Assembly: GCA_022571215.1 (NCBI GenBank) | Contig: JACZYG010000001.1 | Span: 248,001 to 312,000 of the forward strand | Reading direction: 5' to 3' | DNA length: 64,000 nucleotides | DNA from: Fidelibacterota bacterium | Lineage (GTDB): Bacteria; Fidelibacterota; SORT01 | Made by a program: the position numbers and the translations under genes | Part shown: positions 18,569 through 31,253 of the stretch, one piece after another | Layout of the letters: every line of letters begins with the position of its first letter | Position numbering within the stretch: the stretch's first letter is position 1 | The notes under the pieces: generated by a model | Database searches by the model: none | Told to the model about the DNA's origin: nothing | Seen by the model: the letters and a program-made list of their open reading frames with translations, nothing else

Positions 18569-19828
18569 CTAATGAAACGCGATAGGATCCGGATTTCCGT
18601 CCTGGTCCTTGCACGCAAAACCATCCGTTAATACGGCTCCCAATAATAACAAGCCCGCAACATGCGGCGCGGCCATTGACGTACCGCTGAATGTTGTCGT
18701 TCCACCACTCTTTTTAGTCGAAAGTATACCTACGCCCGGCGCCGCGTATTCGATCGGCGGATTACCCCAGTTGCTCCAGGACGGCATACAATCGTCCTGC
18801 CCTATCGCCGAAACTGTCCATACGTTCGGATACTCAACTCTCGCCGGAGAATAATCATCGGCGTCAGCTCCGCTGTTACCTGCTGCGAGTGAAAATTTCA
18901 CCCCGGCATCCGCTGCATTACGTACTGCTGCGTCTAATGCGTTTGACGGCGGTCCTCCGAGGCTCAGGTTTGCAACATCCCCGACTGTTGCATATTCGGC
19001 TACATAATCAACGCCCGCTATAACCCATGAATACGCGCCTGAACCTGCGTTGTCTAATACCCTTACGGCTACAAGACTTGCGTTTGCAGCAACTCCAACA
19101 ACATCTATCGAGTTGTTAATAGCAGCAATAGTGCCCGCAACGTGAGTTCCGTGACCGTGACCGTCTTTTGGAGAGTCCTTGCCGCGAGGAACAAAATTTG
19201 CGCTTCTTCCCTCATCCACGTTCAAATCTTTGTGCCCAAGATCAATCCCCGTGTCGATCACCCACGCCGTATTGCCGGTTCCGTTACCCGAACCACCCAC
19301 TCTTGTAATACCCCACGGAATTTGTTGTGGTTCCGGGTCTGACGTTTTCTTTCCCTTTCCTTCCGGCTTTCCCAACGTGATTATCCTGTCTTGCTCAACA
19401 ATTATTACTCGGCTGTCGAGTCTTAACTTAGATGCCTCAACCTCTGAAAGTTCTGCCGTAAATCCGGTAAGAGCGTGTGTGTATATTAGACCAATAGCAT
19501 CGCGGGAAATACCATTTTCTTGAAGAATCCCGGCTGCTAAGGAGCCGACCTCAATAGCCGATTTCCCGAGAGTAAAATGCTTTTTATCCATTACGATTAT
19601 ATATTGACCCTCAATGGGGGTGCCGCTCTCAGGTGCTTGCTCTAAAACAGCTGATTCATAAATAATAGAATCGATCGGTCCTGACGAATAATCGCAACCG
19701 ACAAATGCCAACAGCGACAATAATATGACTGATACAATAATTCTCTTATACATAAGTGGCTTCCTTATAGTTAACATAAAATTCGATGTTATAGTTTCCG
19801 TCTCTCCGTTGTGCAATGAATCTGACAT
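18569..19828 (-). CDS. Subtilisin-like S8 serine protease lipoprotein with I9-like propeptide
   Basis: GNTAWVIDTGIDLGHKDL, DGHGHGTHVAGTIAA, FSGTSMAAPHVAG; lipobox LLAFVGCDYS. Confidence 0.95.
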   Translation of the reverse strand: MSDSLHNGETETITSNFMLTIRKPLMYKRIIVSVILLSLLAFVGCDYSSGPIDSIIYESAVLEQAPESGTPIEGQYIIVMDKKHFTLGKSAIEVGSLAAGILQENGISRDAIGLIYTHALTGFTAELSEVEASKLRLDSRVIIVEQDRIITLGKPEGKGKKTSDPEPQQIPWGITRVGGSGNGTGNTAWVIDTGIDLGHKDLNVDEGRSANFVPRGKDSPKDGHGHGTHVAGTIAAINNSIDVVGVAANASLVAVRVLDNAGSGAYSWVIAGVDYVAEYATVGDVANLSLGGPPSNALDAAVRNAADAGVKFSLAAGNSGADADDYSPARVEYPNVWTVSAIGQDDCMPSWSNWGNPPIEYAAPGVGILSTKKSGGTTTFSGTSMAAPHVAGLLLLGAVLTDGFACKDQDGNPDPIAFH

Positions 19829-20022
19829 ATAATATACTATCGCTCTTATTCAGAATAGGTTTAATCCGATTTAGTTCCAACATACGGCAATATCAAGATT
19901 TTTTTGGACATATCAGCCCGGACAATGAAATAAACCGTTGAAATTATAGTCAGCGGGAAGTAAATTCATCCGCTCTAACAATTTGAAAATAATGATTATA
20001 TAAACCCTAAGAAGGAATCGCA

Positions 20023-21843
20023 ATGAAAAATATATTTCTACTTGTCGCCCTCCCATTAATCACTATCTCCTGCACTGGCGGTAATACGGCTGACCGTTCC
20101 ACCAAGCCTTCATCCATTATTGCCGAGGCTCAGGCATATATCGATTCATACACGGAAACATTATTAGTTCTTTATTATGAAGCCGCAGAGGCAGAATGGC
20201 AATCAAATACGATGATAATTGAAGGAGACACTGTCGCCTCCCATAGAACCAATATGGCGAACGAAAAAATGGCGAGCTTTACCGGAAGCATCGAAAATAT
20301 TGAACGCGCCAGTAATTTTCTAAAGAGAAAAGATGAGCTTGAACCGCTGCAGGTTAAGCAAATTGAGGGAATTCTCTACAGCGCGGCGAATTCCCCTCAG
20401 ACGGTGCCCGAGCTTGTGAAAAAAAGAATTGCGGCTCAGACGGCTCAAGTCGAAGCTTTGTACGGTTTTGACTTCAAGATTGATGGCGAGTCCGTAACCA
20501 CAAATCAAATAGACGAGACTCTAAGAACTTCCACGGATTTGGAAGAGAGGCTTGCTGCATGGTCATCTTCAAAAGAGGTGGGTGTCGAGCTTAGGGATGG
20601 CTTAACCAATCTCATCTCTTTAAGGAACTCTACCGTACAGGCGCTTGGATATGACGACTATTTTCAGTATCAGGTCAGCGACTATGATATGACAGTTGAA
20701 GAGATGACCGATCTGATGAATAAATTTAACAGGGAGCTCAGACCCCTGTACAGAGAGCTTCACACCTATTGGAGATACGAATTAGCTGAAAAATACGGTC
20801 AGCCTGTTCCGGAAATGCTTCCCGCTCACTGGCTCCCCAACAGGTGGGGGCAGGATTGGACTGCGCTTGTTACCGTTGAAGGCTTGGACCTGACAGCCGC
20901 GCTTGCCGATAAAGACGCGGAATGGGTAGTTAAACAAGCAGAAAGTTTTTTCGTCAGCCTTGGATATGATACCCTGCCAGCAAGTTTTTACGAAAAATCT
21001 TCTCTTTATCCGCTTCCCGAAGATGCAACCTACAAAAAAAATAACCATGCTTCCGCATGGCACTTAGATCTTAAAAACGATATACGGTCGCTTATGAGTG
21101 TTGAGCCTAACCCCTCTTGGTATGAAACGACGCACCATGAACTTGGACATATTTATTATTATATGGCATACACAAATGAAAATGTTCCTCCGCTTCTCAG
21201 GAGCGGGGCGAACAGGGGCTACCATGAAGCGATTGGCAGTCTCATAGGTTTAGCCTCGATGCAGAAACCGTTTGTGGAAGCAATTGGTCTTCTGCCGGAA
21301 GGTGGTAAGATAGACGAAATTGAGGCGTTAATGTATGAGGCTCTTAATTATGTAATATTTATCCCATGGTCTTGTGGCGTAATGACCATGTTCGAAAAAG
21401 GTATATACGATGGCGAAATCACGCCCGGGAACTACAATGCCAAATGGTGGGAGATCAAGCTCAAGTATCAGGGGATCGTGCCGCCGGGCAAGAGGGGAGA
21501 AGAGTATAACGATGCCGCATCTAAAACCCATATAAACAATGATGCCGCTCAATATTATGATTATGCCATTTCGAATATGCTGCTCTTTCAGCTACACAAT
21601 CACATTGCGAAAAATATCTTGTACCAAGACCCTCATGCCACTAATTACTTCGGGAGCAAAGAGGTGGGTAGTTTTCTTTGGTCGATTCTCGAACAGGGCG
21701 CAAGCGGCGACTGGCGCGCGCTCCTCCGGGAGAAAACAGGTAGCGATCTTTCAGCTGCTGCCATGCTCGAATACTTTCAACCTCTAATGGCATGGTTGCA
21801 AGAAAAGAACGAGGGCAGAATTCACACGCTTGAAGAGATATAA
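20023..21843 (+). CDS. M2-family peptidyl-dipeptidase (ACE-like), lipoprotein/secreted
   Basis: TTHHELGHIYYYMAYTNENVPPLLRSGANRGYHEAIGSLIGLAS: HExxH zinc motif and ACE-like GANRGYHEA context. Confidence 0.9.
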   Translation: MKNIFLLVALPLITISCTGGNTADRSTKPSSIIAEAQAYIDSYTETLLVLYYEAAEAEWQSNTMIIEGDTVASHRTNMANEKMASFTGSIENIERASNFLKRKDELEPLQVKQIEGILYSAANSPQTVPELVKKRIAAQTAQVEALYGFDFKIDGESVTTNQIDETLRTSTDLEERLAAWSSSKEVGVELRDGLTNLISLRNSTVQALGYDDYFQYQVSDYDMTVEEMTDLMNKFNRELRPLYRELHTYWRYELAEKYGQPVPEMLPAHWLPNRWGQDWTALVTVEGLDLTAALADKDAEWVVKQAESFFVSLGYDTLPASFYEKSSLYPLPEDATYKKNNHASAWHLDLKNDIRSLMSVEPNPSWYETTHHELGHIYYYMAYTNENVPPLLRSGANRGYHEAIGSLIGLASMQKPFVEAIGLLPEGGKIDEIEALMYEALNYVIFIPWSCGVMTMFEKGIYDGEITPGNYNAKWWEIKLKYQGIVPPGKRGEEYNDAASKTHINNDAAQYYDYAISNMLLFQLHNHIAKNILYQDPHATNYFGSKEVGSFLWSILEQGASGDWRALLREKTGSDLSAAAMLEYFQPLMAWLQEKNEGRIHTLEEI

Positions 21844-21860
21844 TTATTAAGACCGTTTAG

Positions 21861-22727
21861 TTGAAGATTTCTGATTTATACCGGGAAAATGATAATGCGG
21901 TAATATCATGTGAGTTTTTTGCTCCAAAGTCCGAGAAGGGATTTCAAAATCTTTATAAAGTTTTTGAGCAGCTAAAACAAGCATTGCCTGCATTTTACTC
22001 CGTAACATACGGTGCGGGTGGTGGCACGGCTCGTCCAACCCTCGAACTCGTATGCAAAATTCAGGATGAATTCGGCATAACGTCAATGCCTCACCTTACC
22101 TGTGTCAATCATTCAAAAGAATATCTTTTAGACTATATCCATGAGTTGAAAGACAATGGAATAAATAATATTCTAGCTCTAAGAGGCGACATGCCCGGTG
22201 GTGGGAGCTATATTTCACACACGGAGGAGTTAAGATTTGCCTCAGATGTTGTTGGTCTTGTCTCAGAGCTGAACCATTTCTGCATCGGTGTAGCCGCGCA
22301 TCCCGAGGGACATCCCGATTCGGTCTCTCTCGAAGAAGATATAAAAAATCTTAAGATTAAGCTGGACGCGGGGGCAGATTTCGCGATTACGCAGTTTTTT
22401 TTCGATAACGAATTCTATTTTAAGTTTGTTGAAATGGCGCGAAACGGAGGTATTGACAAGCCGATTATACCGGGAATAATACCTTTTATTAATGCCAATC
22501 ACGTCATGAAATTTGCGAAAATGAACGGCACGCATATTCCTGATGCCCTAAAAAAACAAATGGTTGAAATCGGTGACGACCGAAAGATGGCGGTGGAGCT
22601 GGCGACGAATCAAGCTGTCAGGCAGTGCCGCGATCTTCTTGATAGGGGGGTTCCCGGCATCCATTTTTTCACTCTTAACAATTCAAAACCAACGTTATCC
22701 GTTCTGCAAAGATTGGGGATTATATGA
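21861..22727 (+). CDS. metF: Methylenetetrahydrofolate reductase (TTG start)
   Basis: SCEFFAPKSEKG, SVTYGAGGGTARPTLEL, ILALRGDMP, DFAITQFFFDNEFYFKF, PGIIPF, GVPGIHFFTLN. Confidence 0.95.
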   Translation: MKISDLYRENDNAVISCEFFAPKSEKGFQNLYKVFEQLKQALPAFYSVTYGAGGGTARPTLELVCKIQDEFGITSMPHLTCVNHSKEYLLDYIHELKDNGINNILALRGDMPGGGSYISHTEELRFASDVVGLVSELNHFCIGVAAHPEGHPDSVSLEEDIKNLKIKLDAGADFAITQFFFDNEFYFKFVEMARNGGIDKPIIPGIIPFINANHVMKFAKMNGTHIPDALKKQMVEIGDDRKMAVELATNQAVRQCRDLLDRGVPGIHFFTLNNSKPTLSVLQRLGII

Positions 22728-22831
22728 TCTGTTTTCCAATAATCGTTTCACTCTTTCTAATTTACTTATTAGTTGACATCTCGGACGATTCAATATTAAT
22801 ATCAAATATCATCATCGAAAAAAATTAATGG

Positions 22832-23833
22832 TTGCTACCTATGGTAATGGGAGATAAGACGGAAAACAATTCAAAGGCGATTCTTTCAGAATCCTTGAAG
22901 GACTATCAGGGCTATTTTGAAATTGATTCTCGCAAGAATACATCCTCCGCATTCACTGCCGGAGCTCAAAATAAATTGTCACCAATTTCCATTTATGCCG
23001 AACAGATTGCAACTCGCTTTGGCAAGGTAGGACGAGTTGATTATCTAAAAATATTTGCTGAAATGAAAAATTATGTGAATAATTTTTCAGAGAAATTCAA
23101 GCTAAGTAATTTAGACACTGAATTTTTTACCACGCGATTTCTTTCAATCGAGGAATCTAATAAAATTTCTGACATAGAATTAGACCTTTTATCGAAACTT
23201 GATGAAATCTTGATTTCAATTCAAAAAGAGAGTAATCATGAATTTTTACAAGAAGTTGAAGCCTCAATTCCCGAATTGAGGCGGAAATTTGATAGAACAA
23301 CCGCGCTTTTTGAAGAAAGAGCCGCCTTAATTAAGGAATATTCTGAACGACACAAAATTATTACTACTTCTATAAATGAGATTGACAGTCGGCTTAAAAA
23401 TATGGACAATAGCGCTTCAATTTCAGATATTATCAATACTATTGAAAAGAAACACGAGGATCTTCCTGCAATCTACGTTGCTTTGATGGAACTGTTTTCT
23501 ACCCATCTTCCCTCTTATAAAAACCTGACTGAGCAGTCTGATGAGTTTGAAACGGCTGTGGAATATTATAGCGAATTTATCCGAATAATTAATAACGCAA
23601 AGATTGCTTTTTCAAAGAACACATTGCTTTCATCTGACAAAGACAAGGTTCGGGATATTAGTAAATCGTCAGAAGATCTTTCTGAAACCCTCAGCGCGCT
23701 GAAAAATAAAAGAGCCGATACAGACCTGGCTGAAGAATCCAGGCGAAAACGCTTTAAGCTTGTTCGAACGTTTTTATTTATTGTGGGTGTTCTATCGGTA
23801 GGAGCGGGTGCCGCTTATTACTTCTTAAAATAG
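22832..23833 (+). CDS. Hypothetical coiled-coil protein with C-terminal TM
   Basis: Long helical charged sequence and C-terminal LFIVGVLSVGAGAAYYFLK. Confidence 0.65.
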   Translation: MLPMVMGDKTENNSKAILSESLKDYQGYFEIDSRKNTSSAFTAGAQNKLSPISIYAEQIATRFGKVGRVDYLKIFAEMKNYVNNFSEKFKLSNLDTEFFTTRFLSIEESNKISDIELDLLSKLDEILISIQKESNHEFLQEVEASIPELRRKFDRTTALFEERAALIKEYSERHKIITTSINEIDSRLKNMDNSASISDIINTIEKKHEDLPAIYVALMELFSTHLPSYKNLTEQSDEFETAVEYYSEFIRIINNAKIAFSKNTLLSSDKDKVRDISKSSEDLSETLSALKNKRADTDLAEESRRKRFKLVRTFLFIVGVLSVGAGAAYYFLK

Positions 23834-23978
23834 TTTCTTCAATTTATCTATGTCTTATTAATGCTTCTCCGCAAAGGCGCCATGAGTTTCGAGCATAAAT
23901 TTTAGCCACCGATCATACAGTGCGGCGTTATTTTCTTCGGTCACGATAGTCCCTTAAATTGGGATGGAGAATTTCAGA

Positions 23979-26468
23979 TCAAGTTTCGGGTTCGGCTTCA
24001 GGCGCTTCTTGGACAGTATCATTCTCGTCATTTTCGTCATTCTCCGCTTTCTCCATAACCCGGGTGACCGATGCGATGGAATCGTTTTCATCGAGCCTTA
24101 TAAGCTTAACGCCCTGTGTAGCCCTTCCGATAGTACGGATTTTGGATACGGGTTGACGAATCATGATTCCATGTTCTGTTATTATCATCAAATCGTCCGT
24201 GTCCACCACCTCTTTAATAGAGATCATTTTACCAACCTTTTCCGTAGTGCGGATAGTCAAGACCCCCTTGCCACCCCTATTTCTCAATGGATATGCGTCT
24301 ATTCCTGTGCGTTTACCAAATCCATTCTCACTTACTGCGAGGACGGTGCCAGATCTCTTGATCACAATCATTCCAATCACTACCTCGCCGTCATTGACCC
24401 TCATTCCCCGGACACCCATAGTTTTCCGACCCGTCGGTCGAACATCCGATTCGCTAAACCTTATCGCCTTGCCGTTCGAAGAGCCAAGTATTACATCGTT
24501 TGAACCATCAGTCAGCCTTGCCTCAATCAGCTTGTCGCCCGCCCTTATATCTATTGCGTATATGCCGCCCCTCATAGGCCTTTTATAAGCCGATAATACA
24601 GTTTTCTTTACAAGTCCGCGTTCTGTTGCCATTAAAATGAAGTGGTCTTCATCGAATTCTTTAACCGCGAGAAACGCCTGCGGATTTTCATCCTTTTCAA
24701 GCTGAAGAACGTTAATTATCGCGCGTCCCCTCGACGCCCTCCCAGCCGAAGGAATTTCATGTACTTTCAACCAATGACATTTTCCTCTATCTGTAAAAAT
24801 AAGAAGGTGGTGATGCGTTGAGGCAACGAATAGATGCTCGACAAAATCATCTTCTTTTGTCGATGCCCCCTTAAGACCTCTCCCGCCGCGTCCCTGTCTT
24901 TTAAATCCGCTGACCGGAAATCTCTTAATGAACCCGTTGTGAGAAATAGTGATTACCATGTCCTCTTCAGCGATCATGTCTTCAATTGAGAATTCACCCT
25001 CGTCTGCCACTATATCTGTTCTTCTGTCGTCGCCATATTTTTCAGTCACTTCAATGAGCTCTTCTTTTACAATTTCCATACGCAATTCTTTATTCGAAAG
25101 AATGGACGATAGCTTTTCTATCAATTTGAGCAGTTCGCTGAGTTCCTCCACAATTTTTTTCTGCTCTAACCCGGTCAGGGCTGATAGCCTCATTTCGAGA
25201 ATTGCTTTAGCTTGGCGTTCCGAGAGGCTGTAGGATTTTATCAGTTTTGTTCGGGCAATTTCAGGCGATTGGGATTTCTTTATTATCTTTATTATTTCGT
25301 CAATATTATCAAGGGCGATCTTTAGCCCCTCAAGTATGTGCGCCCTGTTTTCCGCCTTCTTTTTCTCAAAATCTGTTCTTCTTAATACTACCTTGTGCCT
25401 AAATTCAATGAATGGCAGAAGCGATTCTTTAAGATTTAATAATTTGGGCTCTCCGTTAACCAGGGCAATGAAATTAACTGAAAAAGTATCCTGAAGTTGA
25501 GTATGTTTGAACAGCTGGTTGATAACTACGTCAGGAATAACGTCTCTTTTAAGGTCCATTACAATGCGGATGCCATCCCGGTCAGATTCGTCCCTTATAT
25601 CTCGTATCCCTTCAATTACCTTATCGCGTACTAAATCGGCCGTTTTTATAATTAAATTAGATTTGTTCACCTGAAACGGTATTTCAGAAACGATAATTGA
25701 TTCCATGCCGCTTTTTGATACTTCTACTCTAACACGCGAACGAACTTTTATGCTTCCTCTTCCGGTTTTAAGCGCGTCCCGTATGCCCTTTTTACCGTAT
25801 ATTATCCCGCCGGTTGGGAAGTCCGGACCGCTTACCAATTTTATTAATTCTTCTATATCTACATCCGGATCGTCTATAATTGCGATTATAGCCTTAGAGA
25901 TTTCTCTTAAATTAAATGGAGGGATATTTGTTGCCATTCCTACAGCAATCCCGCTGGCGCCATTCATATGCAGTTGTGGTAATCGCGTTGGAAGCACGGT
26001 CGGTTCTTCGAGTGTATCATCAAAATTCGGAGTGAAATCCACCGTATCTTTATCAATGTCCCGCAACATTTCTTCGGCTATCTTTTGCATCTTGGCTTCT
26101 GTATACCTCATTGCCGCGGCACCGTCTCCGTCAACAGACCCGAAGTTCCCCTGCCCGTGCACCAATGGATATCTAAGTGAAAAATCTTGCGCCATCCTTA
26201 CAAGAGAATCATATATTGCTGTATCCCCGTGTGGATGAAACTTGCCCAACACCTCTCCAACAATTCTTGCCGATTTCTTATATGATTTATTTGCTCTCAA
26301 TCCCAATTCATCCATACCGAAAAGTATTCTTCTATGTACCGGCTTTAGACCGTCCCTTGCATCCGGCAGCGCCCTCGAAACGATTACGGACATAGAATAA
26401 TCGAGATACGAGCTTCGCATTTCATCGACTATTTCTACCGGTAGTATTTTATCTCTGCTAATTGCCAT
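23979..26468 (-). CDS. gyrA: DNA gyrase subunit A
   Basis: [65 protein letters not shown]; GyrA box QGRGGRG. Confidence 0.98.
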   Translation of the reverse strand: MAISRDKILPVEIVDEMRSSYLDYSMSVIVSRALPDARDGLKPVHRRILFGMDELGLRANKSYKKSARIVGEVLGKFHPHGDTAIYDSLVRMAQDFSLRYPLVHGQGNFGSVDGDGAAAMRYTEAKMQKIAEEMLRDIDKDTVDFTPNFDDTLEEPTVLPTRLPQLHMNGASGIAVGMATNIPPFNLREISKAIIAIIDDPDVDIEELIKLVSGPDFPTGGIIYGKKGIRDALKTGRGSIKVRSRVRVEVSKSGMESIIVSEIPFQVNKSNLIIKTADLVRDKVIEGIRDIRDESDRDGIRIVMDLKRDVIPDVVINQLFKHTQLQDTFSVNFIALVNGEPKLLNLKESLLPFIEFRHKVVLRRTDFEKKKAENRAHILEGLKIALDNIDEIIKIIKKSQSPEIARTKLIKSYSLSERQAKAILEMRLSALTGLEQKKIVEELSELLKLIEKLSSILSNKELRMEIVKEELIEVTEKYGDDRRTDIVADEGEFSIEDMIAEEDMVITISHNGFIKRFPVSGFKRQGRGGRGLKGASTKEDDFVEHLFVASTHHHLLIFTDRGKCHWLKVHEIPSAGRASRGRAIINVLQLEKDENPQAFLAVKEFDEDHFILMATERGLVKKTVLSAYKRPMRGGIYAIDIRAGDKLIEARLTDGSNDVILGSSNGKAIRFSESDVRPTGRKTMGVRGMRVNDGEVVIGMIVIKRSGTVLAVSENGFGKRTGIDAYPLRNRGGKGVLTIRTTEKVGKMISIKEVVDTDDLMIITEHGIMIRQPVSKIRTIGRATQGVKLIRLDENDSIASVTRVMEKAENDENDENDTVQEAPEAEPET

Positions 26469-26484
26469 TCTTTTAATCTGTCCC

Positions 26485-28690
<2,206 letters not shown>

Positions 28691-28691
<1 letters not shown>

Positions 28692-29770
28692 TATGAAAGA
28701 CCTATCCTGTTTACTTCAAAATCTATCATGCCGGACCATTCTTCATAGTCCGTAGTGGTAATTATCACCTGTCCAATTCCATTGATATATTTGATTGTTT
28801 CAATCGCTCTCGTTCGGTCCAGCTCCATGAACACATCATCAAGAAGATATATCGGCTTAATACCGGTTCTTTTCTCTATAAACTTACCCTGCGTCAGCTT
28901 TAGAGCTATTAAGAACGTTTTGTTCTCGCCTTTCGAGCCGTATTTCTTTAATGTTCTACCGTTAATTTTGAATACGAGCCTATCCCGGTGAAGCCCCCTT
29001 GTAGTAAACCCCATATTAAAATCGCTAGCTCTTCTTTGCTTTAACTCTTCCATGATTTCGTTCTTTGTGCCGCTTACGGAAGGGCGGTATTCAATCGTGC
29101 CTTCCTTTTTACCCTCGTTAAGATCGCTGAATATTTTTTGAAATTCCGGGAGAATATCATTGATAAACTTCGTGCGATCTTCCCATATAGAGTTGCACAA
29201 TTCACCCATCTGCTCTTCTAAGGCATCAAGCGTATTTTCGTATGCCTTCCCTCCTGAGGCTGCGAGGTTGATAGCGGAGTTTCTCTGCCTTAATACTCCC
29301 CGATATGACAAGAGCCTGCTCAAATGACTTTTATTCACCTGAGACATTGTCATATTCATAAATTTTCTATGTCCCGAGGGAGACCCCAACGTAGTTATAA
29401 TGTCTTCCGGTGAAAGCAGAACGACGGGATGTTTTCCAATTAGATCTCTTGAATTAGCTAAAATTTTTCCATGACTTTTTACTGCCTTGCCTGTATCCTT
29501 AGAAAATGAAATCGAAATATTTTCCCTGATACCATCATTTGAAACGAATGTGCCGATGGATACAAAGTGGTCTGAGTTGAAGCGTATTGCTTCTGCATCC
29601 CTATTAGCTCTAAAACTTTTTGTTAACGAAAGGTAGTGAACGGCCTCTAAAACTGAAGATTTACCTATGCCATTATTGCCGGTAATTATATTGATTTTAT
29701 CTGAAAAGCCAGTTTCAAATTTTTCATAGTTTCTGAAATTTATCAATCGCAAATTTTCAAGATACATCAC
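28691..29770 (-). CDS. recF: DNA replication/repair protein RecF
   Basis: LENLRLINFRNYEKFE, NIITGNNGIGKSSVLEAVHYLSL, YLLDDVFMELD. Confidence 0.97.
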
Positions 29771-29780
29771 CGTATCTATA

Positions 29781-30902
29781 TTATGCTTCTTCGGTTAGTC
29801 GAATTGGCATCAAGAGAATAGTATAAACTTCATTTTCAGCCTGTTCAGCCGGGTAAACTAATCCGGCGCTTATTGGCGCCTTTAAGGTCATAATTAAATC
29901 ATCCGTGTCTATCTGTCTTAGAATGTCTTTTAAATATTCCGAATTGAAACCAATTTCTATGTCTTCGCCACTGTAGTTACAATCTATATCTTCTGATCCT
30001 GATCCACCTGATTCAGGGTCGGCTGATGAAATCTTTATATTATTATTAGAAATAGTTAATTTTATTTGCTGTGTAGTCTTATTCGCAAAAATAGAAACCC
30101 TCACGGCCGATGATAAAAAGCCTTCCACCTTAACATTAATTTCCTTATCATTTTCAGTCGGAATTACACTACTGTAATCGGGATACTTTTCATCAATAAT
30201 CCTCGTAAAGAACTTTGTGCTGCCAAGCGTAATCATAACATGATTTTCTGTAACAGTAAAATTATTTTCTTCGCTCCCTGACAATGCGCTTAAAATCAGA
30301 CTCAAAAACTTTTTGGGAATTATTATCCGCTTGTCTTCTTTTATTCCTGTCGATTTATTTATAGAAAGTTTTGCGAGCCTATGACCATCTGTAGCGACCG
30401 TGGTTAATTTATCATCTTTAAACTCAAACAGCACTCCGGTTAATGCTGGTCTTAACATATCCGCGCTAACGGCAAACGCTGTCTTCTCTATTATTCTGTG
30501 CATCATTTCATTATTTATTTTTATTGTTTCCCCGTCTTCCAAAACCGGCACAGCAGGAAAATCTTCCGGTGACTTGCCAGCAATACTATAACTACCACTC
30601 GAACATTCAATCGTTACAAAATTCTTCTCATCCGAACTTAAAGTCAATTCTCCTTGAGGTAACACGCCAATAATATCATTTAATAATTTAGATTGAATAG
30701 CAACAGATCCATTCTCAGAATTACCTACATCAACTTCACTGCTAATAGTCACCTCAATATCAGTAGACGATATTCTAAGTTTTGAGTCTTCAACATTCAG
30801 TAATACACAAGTCAAAATTGGAAGAGTAGACCTGACAGGAACAACCCTATTCGCCATCTGAAGCTCTTTATGAATTGCCTCTCTCTCGATTGAAAACTTC
30901 AT
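29781..30902 (-). CDS. dnaN: DNA polymerase III beta sliding clamp
   Basis: MKFSIEREAIHKELQMANRVVPVRSTLPILTCVLL...TDIEVTI; ATDGHRLA; MPIRL C-terminus. Confidence 0.98.
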   Translation of the reverse strand: MKFSIEREAIHKELQMANRVVPVRSTLPILTCVLLNVEDSKLRISSTDIEVTISSEVDVGNSENGSVAIQSKLLNDIIGVLPQGELTLSSDEKNFVTIECSSGSYSIAGKSPEDFPAVPVLEDGETIKINNEMMHRIIEKTAFAVSADMLRPALTGVLFEFKDDKLTTVATDGHRLAKLSINKSTGIKEDKRIIIPKKFLSLILSALSGSEENNFTVTENHVMITLGSTKFFTRIIDEKYPDYSSVIPTENDKEINVKVEGFLSSAVRVSIFANKTTQQIKLTISNNNIKISSADPESGGSGSEDIDCNYSGEDIEIGFNSEYLKDILRQIDTDDLIMTLKAPISAGLVYPAEQAENEVYTILLMPIRLTEEA

Positions 30903-31253
30903 TAACTAATTCCTTATAAATGCATCTTAATCAAAATGAATACCGATATTATATATAGGCTTATAAGTTACAAATTCCATAGAAATTGACAACTGTTTAA
31001 TTAAAGATGGTTAATAAAATATACCTATAAATATATAATAATATTAGTAGTGTTAACGGTGTTTAATAGTAATATTTAAGTATAATAAAATCTTATATTT
31101 ATACTATGTTAGTATCTCTCCTGAGATGTTGATATATAGTAGTTTTATCAAGAAAAATTTTTATACATTAAACTGTGTGTATTGTAATTGTTTCTAACAC
31201 CATTAATTTAACAATATATCAACAAGATTATACACATATTATCAAGAACGTTC
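30903..31253. other. AT-rich intergenic region upstream of dnaN; candidate origin/regulatory region
   Basis: About 350 bp strongly AT-rich; contains TTATACACA (31228-31236), which fits DnaA box consensus TTWTNCACA. Confidence 0.4.

Noticed and set aside
24163-24588. 141-aa plus-strand ORF
   Set aside because: Antisense to gyrA; low-complexity Ser/Ile/Pro composition typical of shadow ORFs. Same judgement for other antisense ORFs, e.g. 25705-26238, 36511-36843, 37328-37723, 41151-41846 and 43215-43901.
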